Assembly (NCBI GenBank): GCA_024741835.1
Contig: JAENRP010000348.1
Span: 1 to 45,079, forward strand
DNA: 45,079 nucleotides
Source: Diplocarpon mali
Taxonomy: Eukaryota > Ascomycota > Leotiomycetes > Helotiales > Drepanopezizaceae
Direction: 5' to 3'
In this document: piece by piece, positions 1 to 10,724 of the stretch
Numbering within the stretch: position 1 is the first letter of the stretch
Layout: each line of letters starts with the position of its first letter
Translations under genes and position numbers: made by a program
Notes under the pieces: model-generated
What the model was told of the DNA's origin: nothing
The model's database searches: none
The model's input: the letters and a program-made list of their open reading frames with translations, nothing else

Positions 1-1455
1 ATTATTATTTATAAATTATATAAATTGATTATTAAAAACTCTTATACAATTTAACTTTATATAGATCTTATAGCTAAATAAAAGATTAATACTTAAGCTA
101 AGTATAAGGAGAACATTTTATAAAAGGAAAGAAATGCTAATAACATTCATTTCTACTATACCTATCGAGTCTATATATAACCTTCTACTATTAACTTTAA
201 TAGAGTACCTTTTTATTTTAATAAGTAGGCCTTTAAATAGGTAGGATTTATCAGTTATATATACTATATAACTAATATTACTATACTAATCGGATTTAAG
301 GATCTTATAAAGATCGGCTTTTAAAATATAAGCATCTTTATTATAATTATTATCTAAATTATTAAAAGTGGATTTAGATTCAAATGACCTACTATTATTA
401 TTAAAGGTATCTGCTAAAGTTTTAGCTAAATAGCCTTTTCCTTTTCCTTTGCCTTTCCTTAGTAGTTATAGCCTTTAGTAGGATAAGGGCAGTTTGCTTC
501 TTAACTTTTGCTTCGATTGCTTCTTAATATTAAAGCTAGCGACTATATTGATTAGTTGCCTTCTAACTTTACAATTAGTAATATTATAAGTACTATTATA
601 AAAGTAGCATCTCTGATAAGCTTAAGGGCTCGTCCTGCGCTCCTTCCTCTTCTCAGGCTTGTCGTTACCCTATAATGCAGCATTTGCCGATTTAAAGCGT
701 CCTTTAAGGTCTTACTTAATAGTTTAAAGGAGGTCGATCTTCTTATAGATCTTAAGGTTAGGTTAGATAAGAAGAGATTATTTCGCAATAGCAAACTTAA
801 GAGAGAGGCTATTAAGTAGGAAACTAAAAAGCTGAGTTTCCTTAAAAGTCATAGCTATCCTAGGATCTATAGCTCTTACTCTCCTTTTTACTTTATATAA
901 TATAAATTAGGCAAAGTCTATATTTATATTTATATCCTTATTATCTTTATCTTTTTTATATTAAAATAAAGTAATCCGCTATAGCAGATATTAAGTATTA
1001 AAGGCAGTTGTTTAAAAGTATTTTACCTTTAAAGTATCCTATCTTATCTTCGTATTATTGTAAACTTAAATAAAATCTTAATCTTTATTACTTAAACCTT
1101 TATTGATCTTAAGTTTATATTTAGCTAAAGCTAGCCTATACTCCTTCTCCTTTTCTATATTTAAAATCTGCCTTTAGAATTCTTAGTTATTATCTATTAA
1201 AGCTCTTAGGCTAAGCTTATTTAGTATATTTGGCAAATCCTTAGCAGTTGTATTAGCTATTAAAGTAGAAGTAGACGAATCGGTAGAGGGAGTATAAGGG
1301 GCTATTTTTGTATATTTAATAAGTGTCTTTTAAATTGCCATTTCAATGCCTTTGCTTTCGAAGTAAAGTTCTAAATCGTTGAACCATTATTGCCAGTTCT
1401 TTCGAGAGAGTTAGAGGTCTTTAAGTCTAGTGTTTCGATCGGAATCAGAAGCTAT
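1..1455 (-). pseudogene. Copia gag with start of protease, broken (copy A)
   Basis: The minus-strand frame starts at about 1455, where ATA stands for a mutated ATG before A-S-D-S-D-R-N. It runs through a charged, helical capsid-like region to a basic stretch around 600-660 that may be a decayed zinc knuckle (a C-Y-F-Y...C pattern). A protease-like segment with R-R-L-Y-I-D-S-I-G follows near 150-200. All breaks are TAA or TAG. Order and content fit a Ty1/Copia gag-protease precursor. The gene runs off the left edge. The gag identity rests on position and composition more than on strong motifs; the linked reverse transcriptase in copy B makes the Copia call firm. Confidence 0.7.
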
Positions 1456-1612
1456 TGCCGTTTCGAATAGAATTACGTTTAAAATTAAATAAATTAAATA
1501 GTTAAAGGCACTCCTCCTATCGAAAAGTTAAAATAATTAAATAGTAGGTATTATAAAAGTATTAAATAGGAAGGAAGTCCTTTTATCGAAAAGGGTTTTT
1601 TAGCTATAACGT

Positions 1613-1740
1613 AGGGAATCATACCTCTTATAAAATATAGTAAAGTAAGGAATCATACCTCTTGCAGTACTAAAGGGTTATAAAGCAAGGAATTATACCT
1701 CTTGTAATATAGGTTAGCTAAATAAGGAATTATACCTCTT
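1613..1740. repeat. 17-bp tandem repeat in the leader of copy A
   Basis: Four copies of a motif close to AAGGAATTATACCTCTT start near 1613, 1647, 1687 and 1724, about 34-40 bp apart. They lie between the LTR and gag. The same array is present in copy B, so it belongs to the family and predates the two insertions. Confidence 0.75.
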
Positions 1741-1749
1741 ATTCGCCGA

Positions 1750-2055
1750 TTGCTCGCCTCTTACTATAAGTCTTATTCAACTTCCTACTAATAGTTATAG
1801 CGCAAGTGCTTTCTAAAGGAAGTTAATAATCTATTATTAGTCTATCTAAGGCTTATAACCTATTAATCTTAAGTAAGTCGGCGCAATAAGTAAAAGAGGC
1901 TTCTAAAGGTCAATAGTCGATATATTAATAAAAGTTAAGGAAGAAAGGTTACCCCTTTCTTCCCTATAGCTATATACGTATCAATATCCTACTGATTAAG
2001 CAATAGGGTCATATGATAATACATCGGAGTGATAGCTGTATCACCCATCTCAACA
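1750..2055 (-). repeat. 5' LTR of Copia copy A (inner end approximate)
   Basis: The outer end is fixed by the junction with B and by the matching end of copy B at 6550. The inner end is not: the 3' LTR lies outside the window, so I placed it just before the leader repeats. The region keeps CG-containing stretches such as the one near 1877. Confidence 0.6.
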
Positions 2056-3900
2056 TATTATACTATTTATATTCAAGGTCCTTAGCGGCTACTATTACTA
2101 TAAATATGCGAAAGGTATTTATATAAACTATTAGCGCAAATGTATTAAAGTAGTCTTCTCTATATTATTAGAAGAAGCCTTTAGCTATATGCCTTGCCTT
2201 ATAATATTTTAAAGTCCTATTTGCATATATCTTAATTATAAAGACCCACTTTATTAATACTAGGTTTATATCCTTTAGTATTAGTTCCTTTATCTATATA
2301 CCATTTATAATAAAAGAGCTTATCTCCTCTTAGATTGCCTTATTCTATACTACTCTATTCTCTAGATTATTAATAGCTTTATTATACATCTTTAAAAGAG
2401 AGATTTTCATTATCCCCTTAGCAGCTAGGAATGTATTATCTTTATTAAAGCTCTATTAAAGTTCGAGCTTATAGATCCTATATGCTATTATAACCTAGAT
2501 ACGCTTAAACTTGCGTTTATTTAAAGTATCTTTTATTTCTAGGTCTCTATTCCTCTTTAAAGGCGTAGGTTCGGCTATAGGTTCTATAAGCTTATTATCT
2601 AAGGAACCGCTTTCTAATAGTAAAGGCTTATTATTACTTATACCTATTTTAAGAATATCCTTTACTATAAGTGCTTTAATTAAAAGGATAATAATATTAA
2701 AGTTATTTTATACTTTAAGTAGTTCGCAGATAATAGGAATAGTCTATTCGGCCTTTAGGCGACTAGCAGGTTGTCGATTAGCAAGTGCGCTTAATATGCC
2801 TAAGCTAAGAGAAAGGGGTTATTAGTTCGGCTTAATAATATTACTATTAAGTAGTATACCTTACGAATCTCTAGGTATATAAAGCTTTAAGGATAGCTCT
2901 CTCCTATTTTAAGATTTGTTAAACTTAATTATTAAAGATATAATTACTTGCCTTAGATCTAGCGCGTATACTATCTATTACTTTATTATCTATTTAATAT
3001 ACTTAATAAATATATATTCTTTACTTTAGTCTATTAGCTTTTTACTTTTTATACCCGCGGGCTAGGACTTTAAGCTAATATAAGAGTAGTAAACGCTTTT
3101 AAAGACGTAGATATAGTCTAAGCTTAGTTTCTATTTAAAATATGCCTTATATAGCGATATTTAGATGCTATTAACTATTAGTCTACTACTTATTCTATAT
3201 TATAAGTATATATCTACCTTAATTATAAGGTCTTAGAATTCTAATAATAAGTCAGCATCTTATAGTAAAGTGTAATAGTTAGTCTTTACTTATTAGATGC
3301 TTCGCTTAGCGATGCTATTCTAGTAGGAACCTTTATATATTATAGTTAGTTTATAATAAACTCTTTATTTTACCTATTTATTAAGCTTTACCTTAATTTC
3401 TAATATATTATTAGACCTAATAGCTATTAGCTTTAACTAGGTTTAGTATTCCTCTATTACTTTTTAAGTTTCTAGCTTTTCTATAAGCTTAGATTTGGTC
3501 TTAGTATAAATAGTCTATAACTATTAAATAGAGTTATCTACTATTTAAGAAAACTAATTATTTCCTTTAATTAAGGTTATAAATAGTCTAATAGTATTAA
3601 TAGATATTAGTGCTAGTATCGAATCTTTCTATAGATTAAGCTTAGTTTGCATTTGATTTTAAAGTTTTATTAGCTTATAAATTTAATATACTAAGCGATC
3701 CTTTAATACTTAGATCTTCTATTTTAAGGTTAAGACCTTATATAAGCCCTTTAATTTCTTTAGCCTTAAATGCGCAAATCTTTTATATATTAGCTAATAC
3801 CTTAATAGGCTTTCGACTTCTAATAGCTTTAATAGCCTATTATTAGTAGATACTTTATTATTAGTAGCTAAAAGGGATTAATAATAGCAATTTGAGGTTT
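2056..3900 (-). pseudogene. Copia integrase C-terminal part and start of reverse transcriptase, broken (copy B)
   Basis: On the minus strand the segment at about 2930-3065 reads like the end of Copia integrase: a K-S-K-K-L-I-D-x-S-x-E-Y-I-F-I-x-Y-I block, then V-I-I-S and R-F-N. At about 2160-2330 it reads like the N-terminal part of Copia reverse transcriptase: K-W-V-F followed by Y-K-A-R-x-I-A-K-G-F and E-D-Y-F-x-T-F-A. The frame ends at 2056, just before the position of the D-V-K-T-A-F-L-like block, because element A is inserted there. The catalytic integrase core should lie at about 3100-3900, but I could not recognise its acidic triad. All breaks are TAA/TAG. Confidence 0.8.
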
Positions 3901-3911
3901 TGCCGTTTTCT

Positions 3912-4429
3912 AATTGCAAGCCTAGCTTAGGAGTTATTTTTAATAAAACCGTAAGATCTACTTATAGTCCTAGCTTAAGAGTCGATTTCCTAGAAATAGC
4001 AAGATCTACTTGCAGTCCTAGCTTAAGAGTCGGTTCTAATAAATTCGCAAATTTCACTTACGGTCCTAGCCTAAGAGTCATTTCTAACAAATCTGCGAAG
4101 TTTACTTATAGTCTTAGCTTAAGAGTCAATTCCGCGAGTTTTACTTATAATCTTAGCTTAAGAGTTATTATTAGCGAATCTGCAAAATCTATTCGCAGTC
4201 TTAACTTAAGAGTTATTTCTATTAAATTTACTTATAATCCTAGCTTAAGAGTTATCTTTAAGGATACCTTATAATCTACTTATAGTCCTAGCTTAAGAGT
4301 TATTTTCGCAAATTTCACTTATAATCTTAGCTTAAGAGTCTATTTATTCTTCTTATTCTTACTTAATTATATTAAGGCAAAGAGTGCACTTTCCTTAAAG
4401 GAATCTACTTATAAGTCTGGCTTAAGAGT
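3912..4429. repeat. Array of 11 copies of the 23-bp palindrome
   Basis: Copies start at 3912 (weak), 3960, 4008, 4056, 4104, 4143, 4191, 4230, 4278, 4317 and 4407. Each is close to ACTTATAGTCC/TAGCTTAAGAGT. Start-to-start distances are 48, 48, 48, 48, 39, 48, 39, 48, 39 and 90 bp, all multiples of three. The spacers also resemble one another, with GCAAATTT/GCGAAGTTT-like pieces. The array lies between gag-protease and integrase of Copia copy B. In B's direction each copy reads T-L-K-L-G-L-(Q)-V, with Gln usually mutated to TAA. In the other direction it reads T-Y-S-P-S-L-R-V. Confidence 0.9.
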
Positions 4430-4501
4430 TAATTTCTATAATATCACCTTTAAGATAATATAAAGTCTATCTTTGATTTTAGCTTTAAAGATCACTTTAT
4501 A

Positions 4502-5950
4502 ATTATTATTTATAAATTATATAAATTGATTATTAAAAACTCTTATATAATTCAACTCTATATAGATCTTATAATTAAATAAAAGATTAATGCCTAGGCT
4601 AAGTATAAGAAGAACATTTTACAAAAGGAAAGAAATGCTAGTAATATTCATTTCTATTATACTTATTAAATTTATATATAACCTTCTACTACTAACCTTA
4701 ATAGAGCGCCTTTTTATTTTAATAAGTAGGCCTTTAAATAGGTAGGATTTATTAGTTATATATACTATATAATTAATATTACTATACTAATCGGATTCGA
4801 AGATCTTACGAAGATCGGCTTTTAAAATGTAAGCATCTTTATTATAATTATCGTTTAAATTATCAAAAGTGGATTTAGGTTTAAATAACCTACTATTATT
4901 ATTAAAGGTATTTGCTAAAGATTTAGCTAAATAGCCTTTTCATTTGCCTTTCCTTAATAGTTACAGCCTTTAGTAAGATAAGGGCAGTTTGCTTCTTAAC
5001 TTCTGCTTCAATTGCTTTTTAATATTAAAGCTAACAATTATATTAATCAATTGCCTTTTAACTTTATAATTAGTAATATTATAAGTACTATTATTGAAGT
5101 AGTATCCTTAATAAGCTTAAGGGCTCGTCCTACGCTCCTTCCTCTTCTTAGGCTTATTATTACCTTATAATATAGCATTTGCCGATTTAAAGCGTCCTTT
5201 GAGGTCTTATTTAATAGTTTAAAAGAGGTCGATCTTCTTATAAATCTTAAGGTTAGGTTAGATAAAAAGAGATTATTTCGTAATTGTAAACTTAAGAGGG
5301 AGGCTATTAAATAGGAAACTAAAGAGCTGGGTTTCTTTAAAAGTTATAGCTATCTTAGGATCTGCGGCTCTTACTCTCCTCTTTACTTTATATAGTATAA
5401 ATTAAATAGAGTCTATATTTATATTTATATCCTTACTATCTTTATCTTTTTTATATTAAAATAAAGTAATCTACTATAGTAGATATTAAGTATTAAAGGT
5501 AATTGTCTAAGAGTATTTTACCTTTAAAGTATCCTATCTTATCTTTATATTATTATAAACTTAAATAAAATCTTAGTCTTTATCGCTTAAACCTCTATTA
5601 ATCTTAAGCTTATATTTAGCTAAGGCTAGCCTATACTTCTTCTCCTTTTCTATATTTAAAATCTACCTTTAGGACTCTTAATTATTATCTATTAAAGCTC
5701 TTAAGCTAAGCTTATTTAATATATTTAGCAAATCCTTAGCAGTTATATTAGCTATTAAAGTAGAAGTAGATAAATTGGTAGAAGGAGTATAAAGGGCTAT
5801 TCTTACGTATTTAATAAGTGTCTTTTAAATCGCTATTTCAATACCTTTACTCTTAAAGTAAAGCTTTAAATCATCGAATTATTATTGCCAGTTCTTTTAA
5901 AAGAATTAGAGGTCTCTAAGTCTAGTATTTCGATCGGAATCGGAAGCTAT
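4502..5950 (-). pseudogene. Copia gag with start of protease, broken (copy B)
   Basis: Counterpart of the gag of copy A, with the same start region (ATA at about 5950, mutated from ATG, then A-S-D-S-D-R-N). It shows the same order: charged helical capsid-like part, basic stretch near 5100-5160, and a protease-like segment with D-S/N-I-G near 4650-4700. It carries different TAA/TAG breaks from copy A, so the two copies decayed independently after insertion. Downstream on the minus strand it leads into the palindrome array and integrase of the same element. Confidence 0.7.
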
Positions 5951-6106
5951 TGCCGTTTTAAATAGAATTGCATTAAAATCAAATAAATTAAATAGTTAAG
6001 GGCATTCCTCTTATTAAAAAGTTGAAATAATTATATAGTAGGTATTATAAAAGTATTAAATAGGAAGGAAGTCCTCTTATCGAAAAGGGTTTTTAGGCTA
6101 TAACGC

Positions 6107-6236
6107 AGGGAATTATACCTCTTATAAAATATAGTAAAGCAAGGAATTATACCTCTTGCAGTACCAAAGGGGTTATAGAGTAAGCAATTATACCTCTTAT
6201 AATATAGGTTGGCGGAATAGGGAATCACACCTCTTA
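6107..6236. repeat. 17-bp tandem repeat in the leader of copy B
   Basis: Four copies of the ACCTCTT-ended motif, corresponding one for one to those in copy A. Confidence 0.7.
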
Positions 6237-6244
6237 TTCGCCGA

Positions 6245-6550
6245 TTGCTTGCCTCTTACTATAAGTCTTGTTCAACTTCCTATTAATAGTTGCAGCGCAA
6301 GTGCTTTCTAAGGGAAGTCAATAATCTATTATTAGTCTAGCCGAGGCTTATAACCTATTAAGCTTAAGTAAGTCGGCGCAGTAGGTAAAGGAGGCTTCTA
6401 AAGGTCGATAGTCGATATATTAGTAAGAGTTAAAGAAGGAAGGTTACCCCTTTCTTCCCTATAGCTATATACGTATCAATATCCTACTGACTAAGCAATA
6501 GGGTCATATAATAATACATCAGAGTGATAGCTATATCACCTATCTTAATA
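6245..6550 (-). repeat. 5' LTR of Copia copy B (inner end approximate)
   Basis: Matches 1750-2055 closely. Its first bases on the minus strand are TATTAAGATAGG where copy A has TGTTGAGATGGG. The differences are G-to-A changes, as RIP on the other strand would leave. Confidence 0.6.
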
Positions 6551-9500
6551 TAAAAGAGCATATACTCTAAAGTAGTAGCGTATACTTTTAAAGTCTCCTA
6601 TTGCTTAACGCTTAAGTGTCTTATCCTCTCTTATTTAAAAAGAGGGAGTTCCTCCTTGCGCTTTTCTTTATAGGTCTCTTCCTCTATTTTTATTATTACT
6701 AGAGGTTCCTTTTAGAGTTTAGGTAGCTTTGTCTCCTAAGCCTATAGTCTTTAAGCTAGTATTATAACTTAAGGTATTATATTATTAGGGCTTGCCCCTT
6801 TTATTAAATCGCTTCTTATAAGACTATTAGAGCTCCTCCTAGATCTTAATAGTAGTACCTCTAGCCTTCTACTAGAGTTTACTAAGGCCTGCCTTTATAA
6901 TTAAAGACTCTATCTTAAAGCCCTTAAGCCATCTCTATTCTTATATAAAATAGCAGCTAAAGATCTACCGATCGCCTTATAGAACTCGTCTTTAAAAACT
7001 CCTTTAAAGTCGTCTATAGTTCCTTCTTTAATAGGGCCTTCATAAGGAATTATCACCCTTAAGCTCTAGTCGCCATTTGCCTTTTTAAAGACTAGTAAAG
7101 TGGCTTTTAATTCGCTTACTTCTACTTTTAAGTTTCTAAGCAGGTCTTTTAAAGAATTTGGATTTAAGTTAAGGCCTTTTATATTATTAGTTAAAGGCTA
7201 TAGAGCAGCGTTAGTCTATAATGCAAGCTCTTTCTATATAGCGGCTTCTTCTATAGCGATTGCGTTCGGCCTTGCGATAAGCTCCGATTCCTTAAAAATG
7301 CCTTCGAATATAGCGTCCTAAGCTCCTTCTCCCTTTTTAATCAATTAGAAGGTTGTCTTAAGTTCTTAGCGCGATATAGGGTTTATACGCTTAGCCTTTG
7401 GATTATAAAAGAGAGACTTATCGAATTCGATATTATAAGTTATTATTACTCACTAGAGTATAAAAACCCAGATTCTATAAATATTAAAGGTAATATATTT
7501 AACTAAGTAACTTAAGTACCCTTATAGTTCAATTTTAAAGGTTTAGCAGTCCCTCTTTACTTTCCTCTCTTTAATTAAAGGGTATGCGCAAGCGCTATAT
7601 ATATAAATGCGACTCTAGTTAGGCTTTAAGCTTGCTATTATCTACTTAATAAGCAGCGGCTTATAAAATCGAAAATACTATTTAAACTAATTATAAAAAG
7701 CCTTGCTTAATAAGATCATCTTCTTCTTAGCAAGTAAGAAGATATTATAAAGGTATATAGCAGCCTTTATAACCTTTGGCCAAAGGCTTATTAAAAGCCT
7801 GGCGTAGATCCTTATTTTAATAAAGCGTTTAATCAACTCCTTTCCTACTCGCTCCGCGCCTCTATTAGGTTAGTATATATAAATAAGAGTAAGCTCTAAA
7901 TCAATTCCCTCCTCTTTTACCTATCTCTAGTACTTTATAAGAGAGTCTTCCCTTAAGGAGATTACTAAAGTATTATTATCTTACCTAACCTTATAAATAG
8001 AAAGCTTATATTAGCGTTTCACCTATGCTTTAAAGGCCTAGAGGACCTTTATAACTATATCTTTGCCTTTCGATCTTAATAGGAACGTCTAAAGTATACT
8101 ACTATACTTATCTTTAATTAAAAGAATTTATAAGCAACTATTATATAAGTTATTTAAAAAGTTAAAGAGATCCTAGGAGATCCTAAAGAAGGGCCTTAGA
8201 GATCGGTTCTTAAAGGTAGTATAAGAAATAACTTACTTAGCAGATGCTACTACATATATAAGGTACTCTAGCCTTTATATTCCCTTGATCTTCACTCCCT
8301 TAGCGCACTTGACTAGCGCTTAAAGAGCCTTTGCGCTTAAGTAGCCAGCGCAAAGGTACTATATATACGTATTATTATCCTATACCTTAATAGGCGTATA
8401 GCTAGACTAGAACCTATTATAAAGCATTATCTTAGCTATAGGAAATACTATTAAGGTAGAGAAGTTATATTAAAGCATATTTAAAAGATCTAAATAGTTA
8501 ATAGGCTTATATTTAAAGAAAACGAGATTATAGTAATACTTTAATTAAGCTTGCTTTATAAAATCTGCAATGCTCTTAAAGCGTAAAGTAAGGTCTACCC
8601 TAGAGTATTAAAAACCCTTATCCGCAAGAAGCCTTTCTAAGATAATATTAGTAATAAACTCCTTTATAATAGCAATATTATATAGTATTATCCCTATAAG
8701 AGAGCTATTATACTATAGAAGAGAGTCTACTATATATCTATTACCTCTTTTAATAATTAGGAGTCTTAAGGTACCTACTTTAATATATTACTATAAGTTG
8801 CCAAAAGGCTTAAAGGTGCCTGCGATAAGTAAATCCTTCGAATTAACGATATAAGTAGCTGCGTAATTATTAAGGAGCGTACTTAAGGAGAGCGGGTGGT
8901 ATTTTAGCTTAAAAAGGTAATAGATATTAAACAATTCTTTAAAAGCGTTAAAGGCAAAGGGATATATTATTATAAAGACTAGTAAGTTCTTCCTTTTGCT
9001 TAAACCATCCTCTTTAAAGGCTAAAGCCTTTCCTTTAAATTTATCAATCGCTATTACTATAATATCATTCTCCTTAAGCTATACTTAAAGACCCTTGAAC
9101 TGATCTCTTATATTTAATGCCTTTTGTATTTATAGGACTTCCTCTTATAAAGGGAAAACCTTTATATTTTCCTTGCGCCTATTTATAGCATATAATAGTT
9201 TCCGATAGTCCTAGGGCTTCTAATAGTGATTAGTAGAGCCTTTATAAGGGCACTTAGGCCTGATCTCCCTTTTAAAGCTTATAAAGCGATTTCGAAAGCT
9301 ACTCGCTAGAGTCTATAAAGGGGTTTCGGCATTTAAAAGAGACTCTTGAGTAGTAAAAACTACTAGCCCTTTATTATTAATTGCTTTATTGGATTTAATA
9401 CCTATTAAGGCGCGGCTTAGCTATATTAGGTTGTACTTATATAAGGTTCCCATTTGCTTATTAGTAATTATTTCTTCCTTTAAGCGAATCGCCTAACTCG

Positions 9501-10323
9501 GATTAATCTTTATTGCAACTAAGTCTAAAAAGTCAATTACTCCTAGTTTCCCTTTAATCTTAGGAAGACTATATTACTCTGCTAAGCGGTACGCCTCCTA
9601 TTACTCCTAGATCTACTGCTAAGTATTAGTTCTCTCAGTCTTGCCTTAGTATAGTATATCGCAGTATTAAAGCTTTATTTAAGATTAAATAGCCTTATTA
9701 GAAGGCGCAATATCATACTTTAAAATAGATATTAGGCCTTAGAGTAAGAATTGCTAATTTACTAAATTAGCATATAGGTCGTTAGTAGTAGTTCCACTTA
9801 TAGGAGTATCTCTATTAGGTATTAAAGAGAAGAGCTTCTTAGCTTAGATTTAAGCTTAAGCTATCGCAGAAGCTAGAAGCGTTCTATTAACGGTCTTAGA
9901 GACCTATTTTAATAATAGCTTATAGTATTTATATTAGGTCTTCTAAGTCTCCTTATATATAAGGTGCTCCTTTATTAGGATTTTATATTTATCCTTAATA
10001 TCCTTATAAGAGGCCTATAGAAGAGGAGCTTTTAATAGATCTCCTAAGGGAAAGTAGGCGTAAATCTATTTAAATAGAGTCGCTATATACTCTTTATACA
10101 ACCTTGCGTATACTACGCGAAGGTTGGCCGTTTCCAATTCCTTAAGCTCTTATATAAAAGGATCTTAAGGCTTAGTCTTTATAATTGACTTAAATAGGAG
10201 TCTCAGATCGGCAAAAATGGTAATATTATAAAGCTTAATAAAGAATATATATTTACTAAACCACTTTACTTAAAAGGCAAAGGTATTAAGGCAAGGCTTA
10301 AAGATACTTAAAGCATTAGACAT
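6551..10323 (-). pseudogene. Copia gag-protease-integrase polyprotein, broken (copy C)
   Basis: The frame starts at a preserved ATG (10323, M-S-N-A-L-S). The gag region has a knuckle-like block near 9195-9260: C-P-Y-K-G-S-T-N-H-Y, where two Tyr probably replace Cys. Protease-like sequence lies near 8700-8950 (N-N-x-A-A-T-Y-I). Integrase spans about 8350-7500. At 7800-7900 it has Q-P-N-R-G-A-E-R, typical of the Copia core end, and at about 7400-7480 a Y-R-I-W-V block and an E-F-D-K-S-L-F-Y block, the usual Copia C-terminal signature. A charged linker to reverse transcriptase follows, ending at the B insertion. All breaks are TAA/TAG. Confidence 0.8.
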
Positions 10324-10724
10324 ATTGAATAGAGTCTAATAAAAAAGTTAGGTATATAAATAAAGTTTGCAAATAAGGTTCGATCGGAAAATAGAGATTT
10401 ATTAATTGAAAATGAAGGTCCTTTGAGTTATTATAAATACTTAAAGAGTCGGTTAAGAGCTTAAAGGGCCTTCTAGCCGGTTGTATATAAAGAGAAAGCA
10501 TATTAAAGTGCTTATAGGGCTTATAACTATAGTGCGGTCGGCTAAAGGGCCTTTATTAGGTCGCTTAAGAGGCTCGCAGAAGTAAGGGAAGATGATTAAT
10601 TGTATTATTATCTAGTATATATATAGTAAGGAGACTTCGGAAAGAAAAGGGAGAGTCTATGACTTAGCAGAGTTACGTAGAGGGTCTTCAGAATAAGTGG
10701 AGACTCCGCCCATTCTGCACGACA
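10324..10724 (-). repeat. 5' LTR plus short leader of Copia copy C
   Basis: About 400 bp between the outer end of C and its gag ATG. The LTR/leader boundary cannot be set without the 3' LTR. The outer 100 bp (10620-10724) retain many CA and TG dinucleotides, unlike the surroundings, so this part escaped much of the mutation. Confidence 0.55.

Larger units (their letters stand above)
1..2055 (-). mobile_element. Copia family-1 copy A, 5' part, cut by window edge
   Basis: This is the 5' portion of a Ty1/Copia LTR retrotransposon read on the minus strand: LTR, leader with a short tandem repeat, then gag and the start of the protease region. It aligns along its whole length to 4502-6550 as a direct repeat with only a few net indels. 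The right end at 2055 reads TGTTGAG on the minus strand, the expected TG start of an LTR. There the reading frame of element B's reverse transcriptase stops abruptly, so A is an insertion in B. The integrase, reverse transcriptase and 3' LTR of A should lie left of the window. Confidence 0.85.
2056..6550 (-). mobile_element. Copia family-1 copy B, interrupted by A, inserted in C
   Basis: On the minus strand this reads LTR (from 6550), leader repeats, gag-protease, a palindrome array, integrase C-terminal part and the beginning of reverse transcriptase, ending at 2056 where A is inserted. The rest of B should continue beyond A, left of the window. At 6550/6551 the frame of element C (family 2) is interrupted. 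The TSD cannot be checked because the left end of B is outside the window. Confidence 0.85.
6551..10724 (-). mobile_element. Copia family-2 copy C, interrupted by B, inserted in E
   Basis: Minus-strand element: LTR/leader, gag, protease, integrase and linker, ending at 6551 where B is inserted. Its part from about 9900 down to 8000 is an inverted copy of 10725-12659 (element E). The right end reads TGTCGTGCAG on the minus strand, an LTR-like start, and abuts E in mid-gag. Reverse transcriptase and the 3' LTR are expected beyond A and B, left of the window. Confidence 0.8.

Noticed and set aside
552..794. 80-codon minus-strand open frame as a separate small gene
   Set aside because: It is an unbroken piece of the gag of Copia copy A.
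2511..2825. 104-codon plus-strand frame
   Set aside because: Opposite strand of the Copia B integrase/RT linker, with no recognisable content of its own.
3900..4274. Open plus-strand frame of 124 codons with repeated S-P-S-L-R-V
   Set aside because: It is the palindrome array read on the strand opposite to Copia B. The regular repeat keeps it open by chance.
3912..4429. CRISPR-like array of short repeats and spacers
   Set aside because: Spacers are similar to each other and of two lengths in steps of three. The context is a eukaryotic retrotransposon and there is no cas gene.
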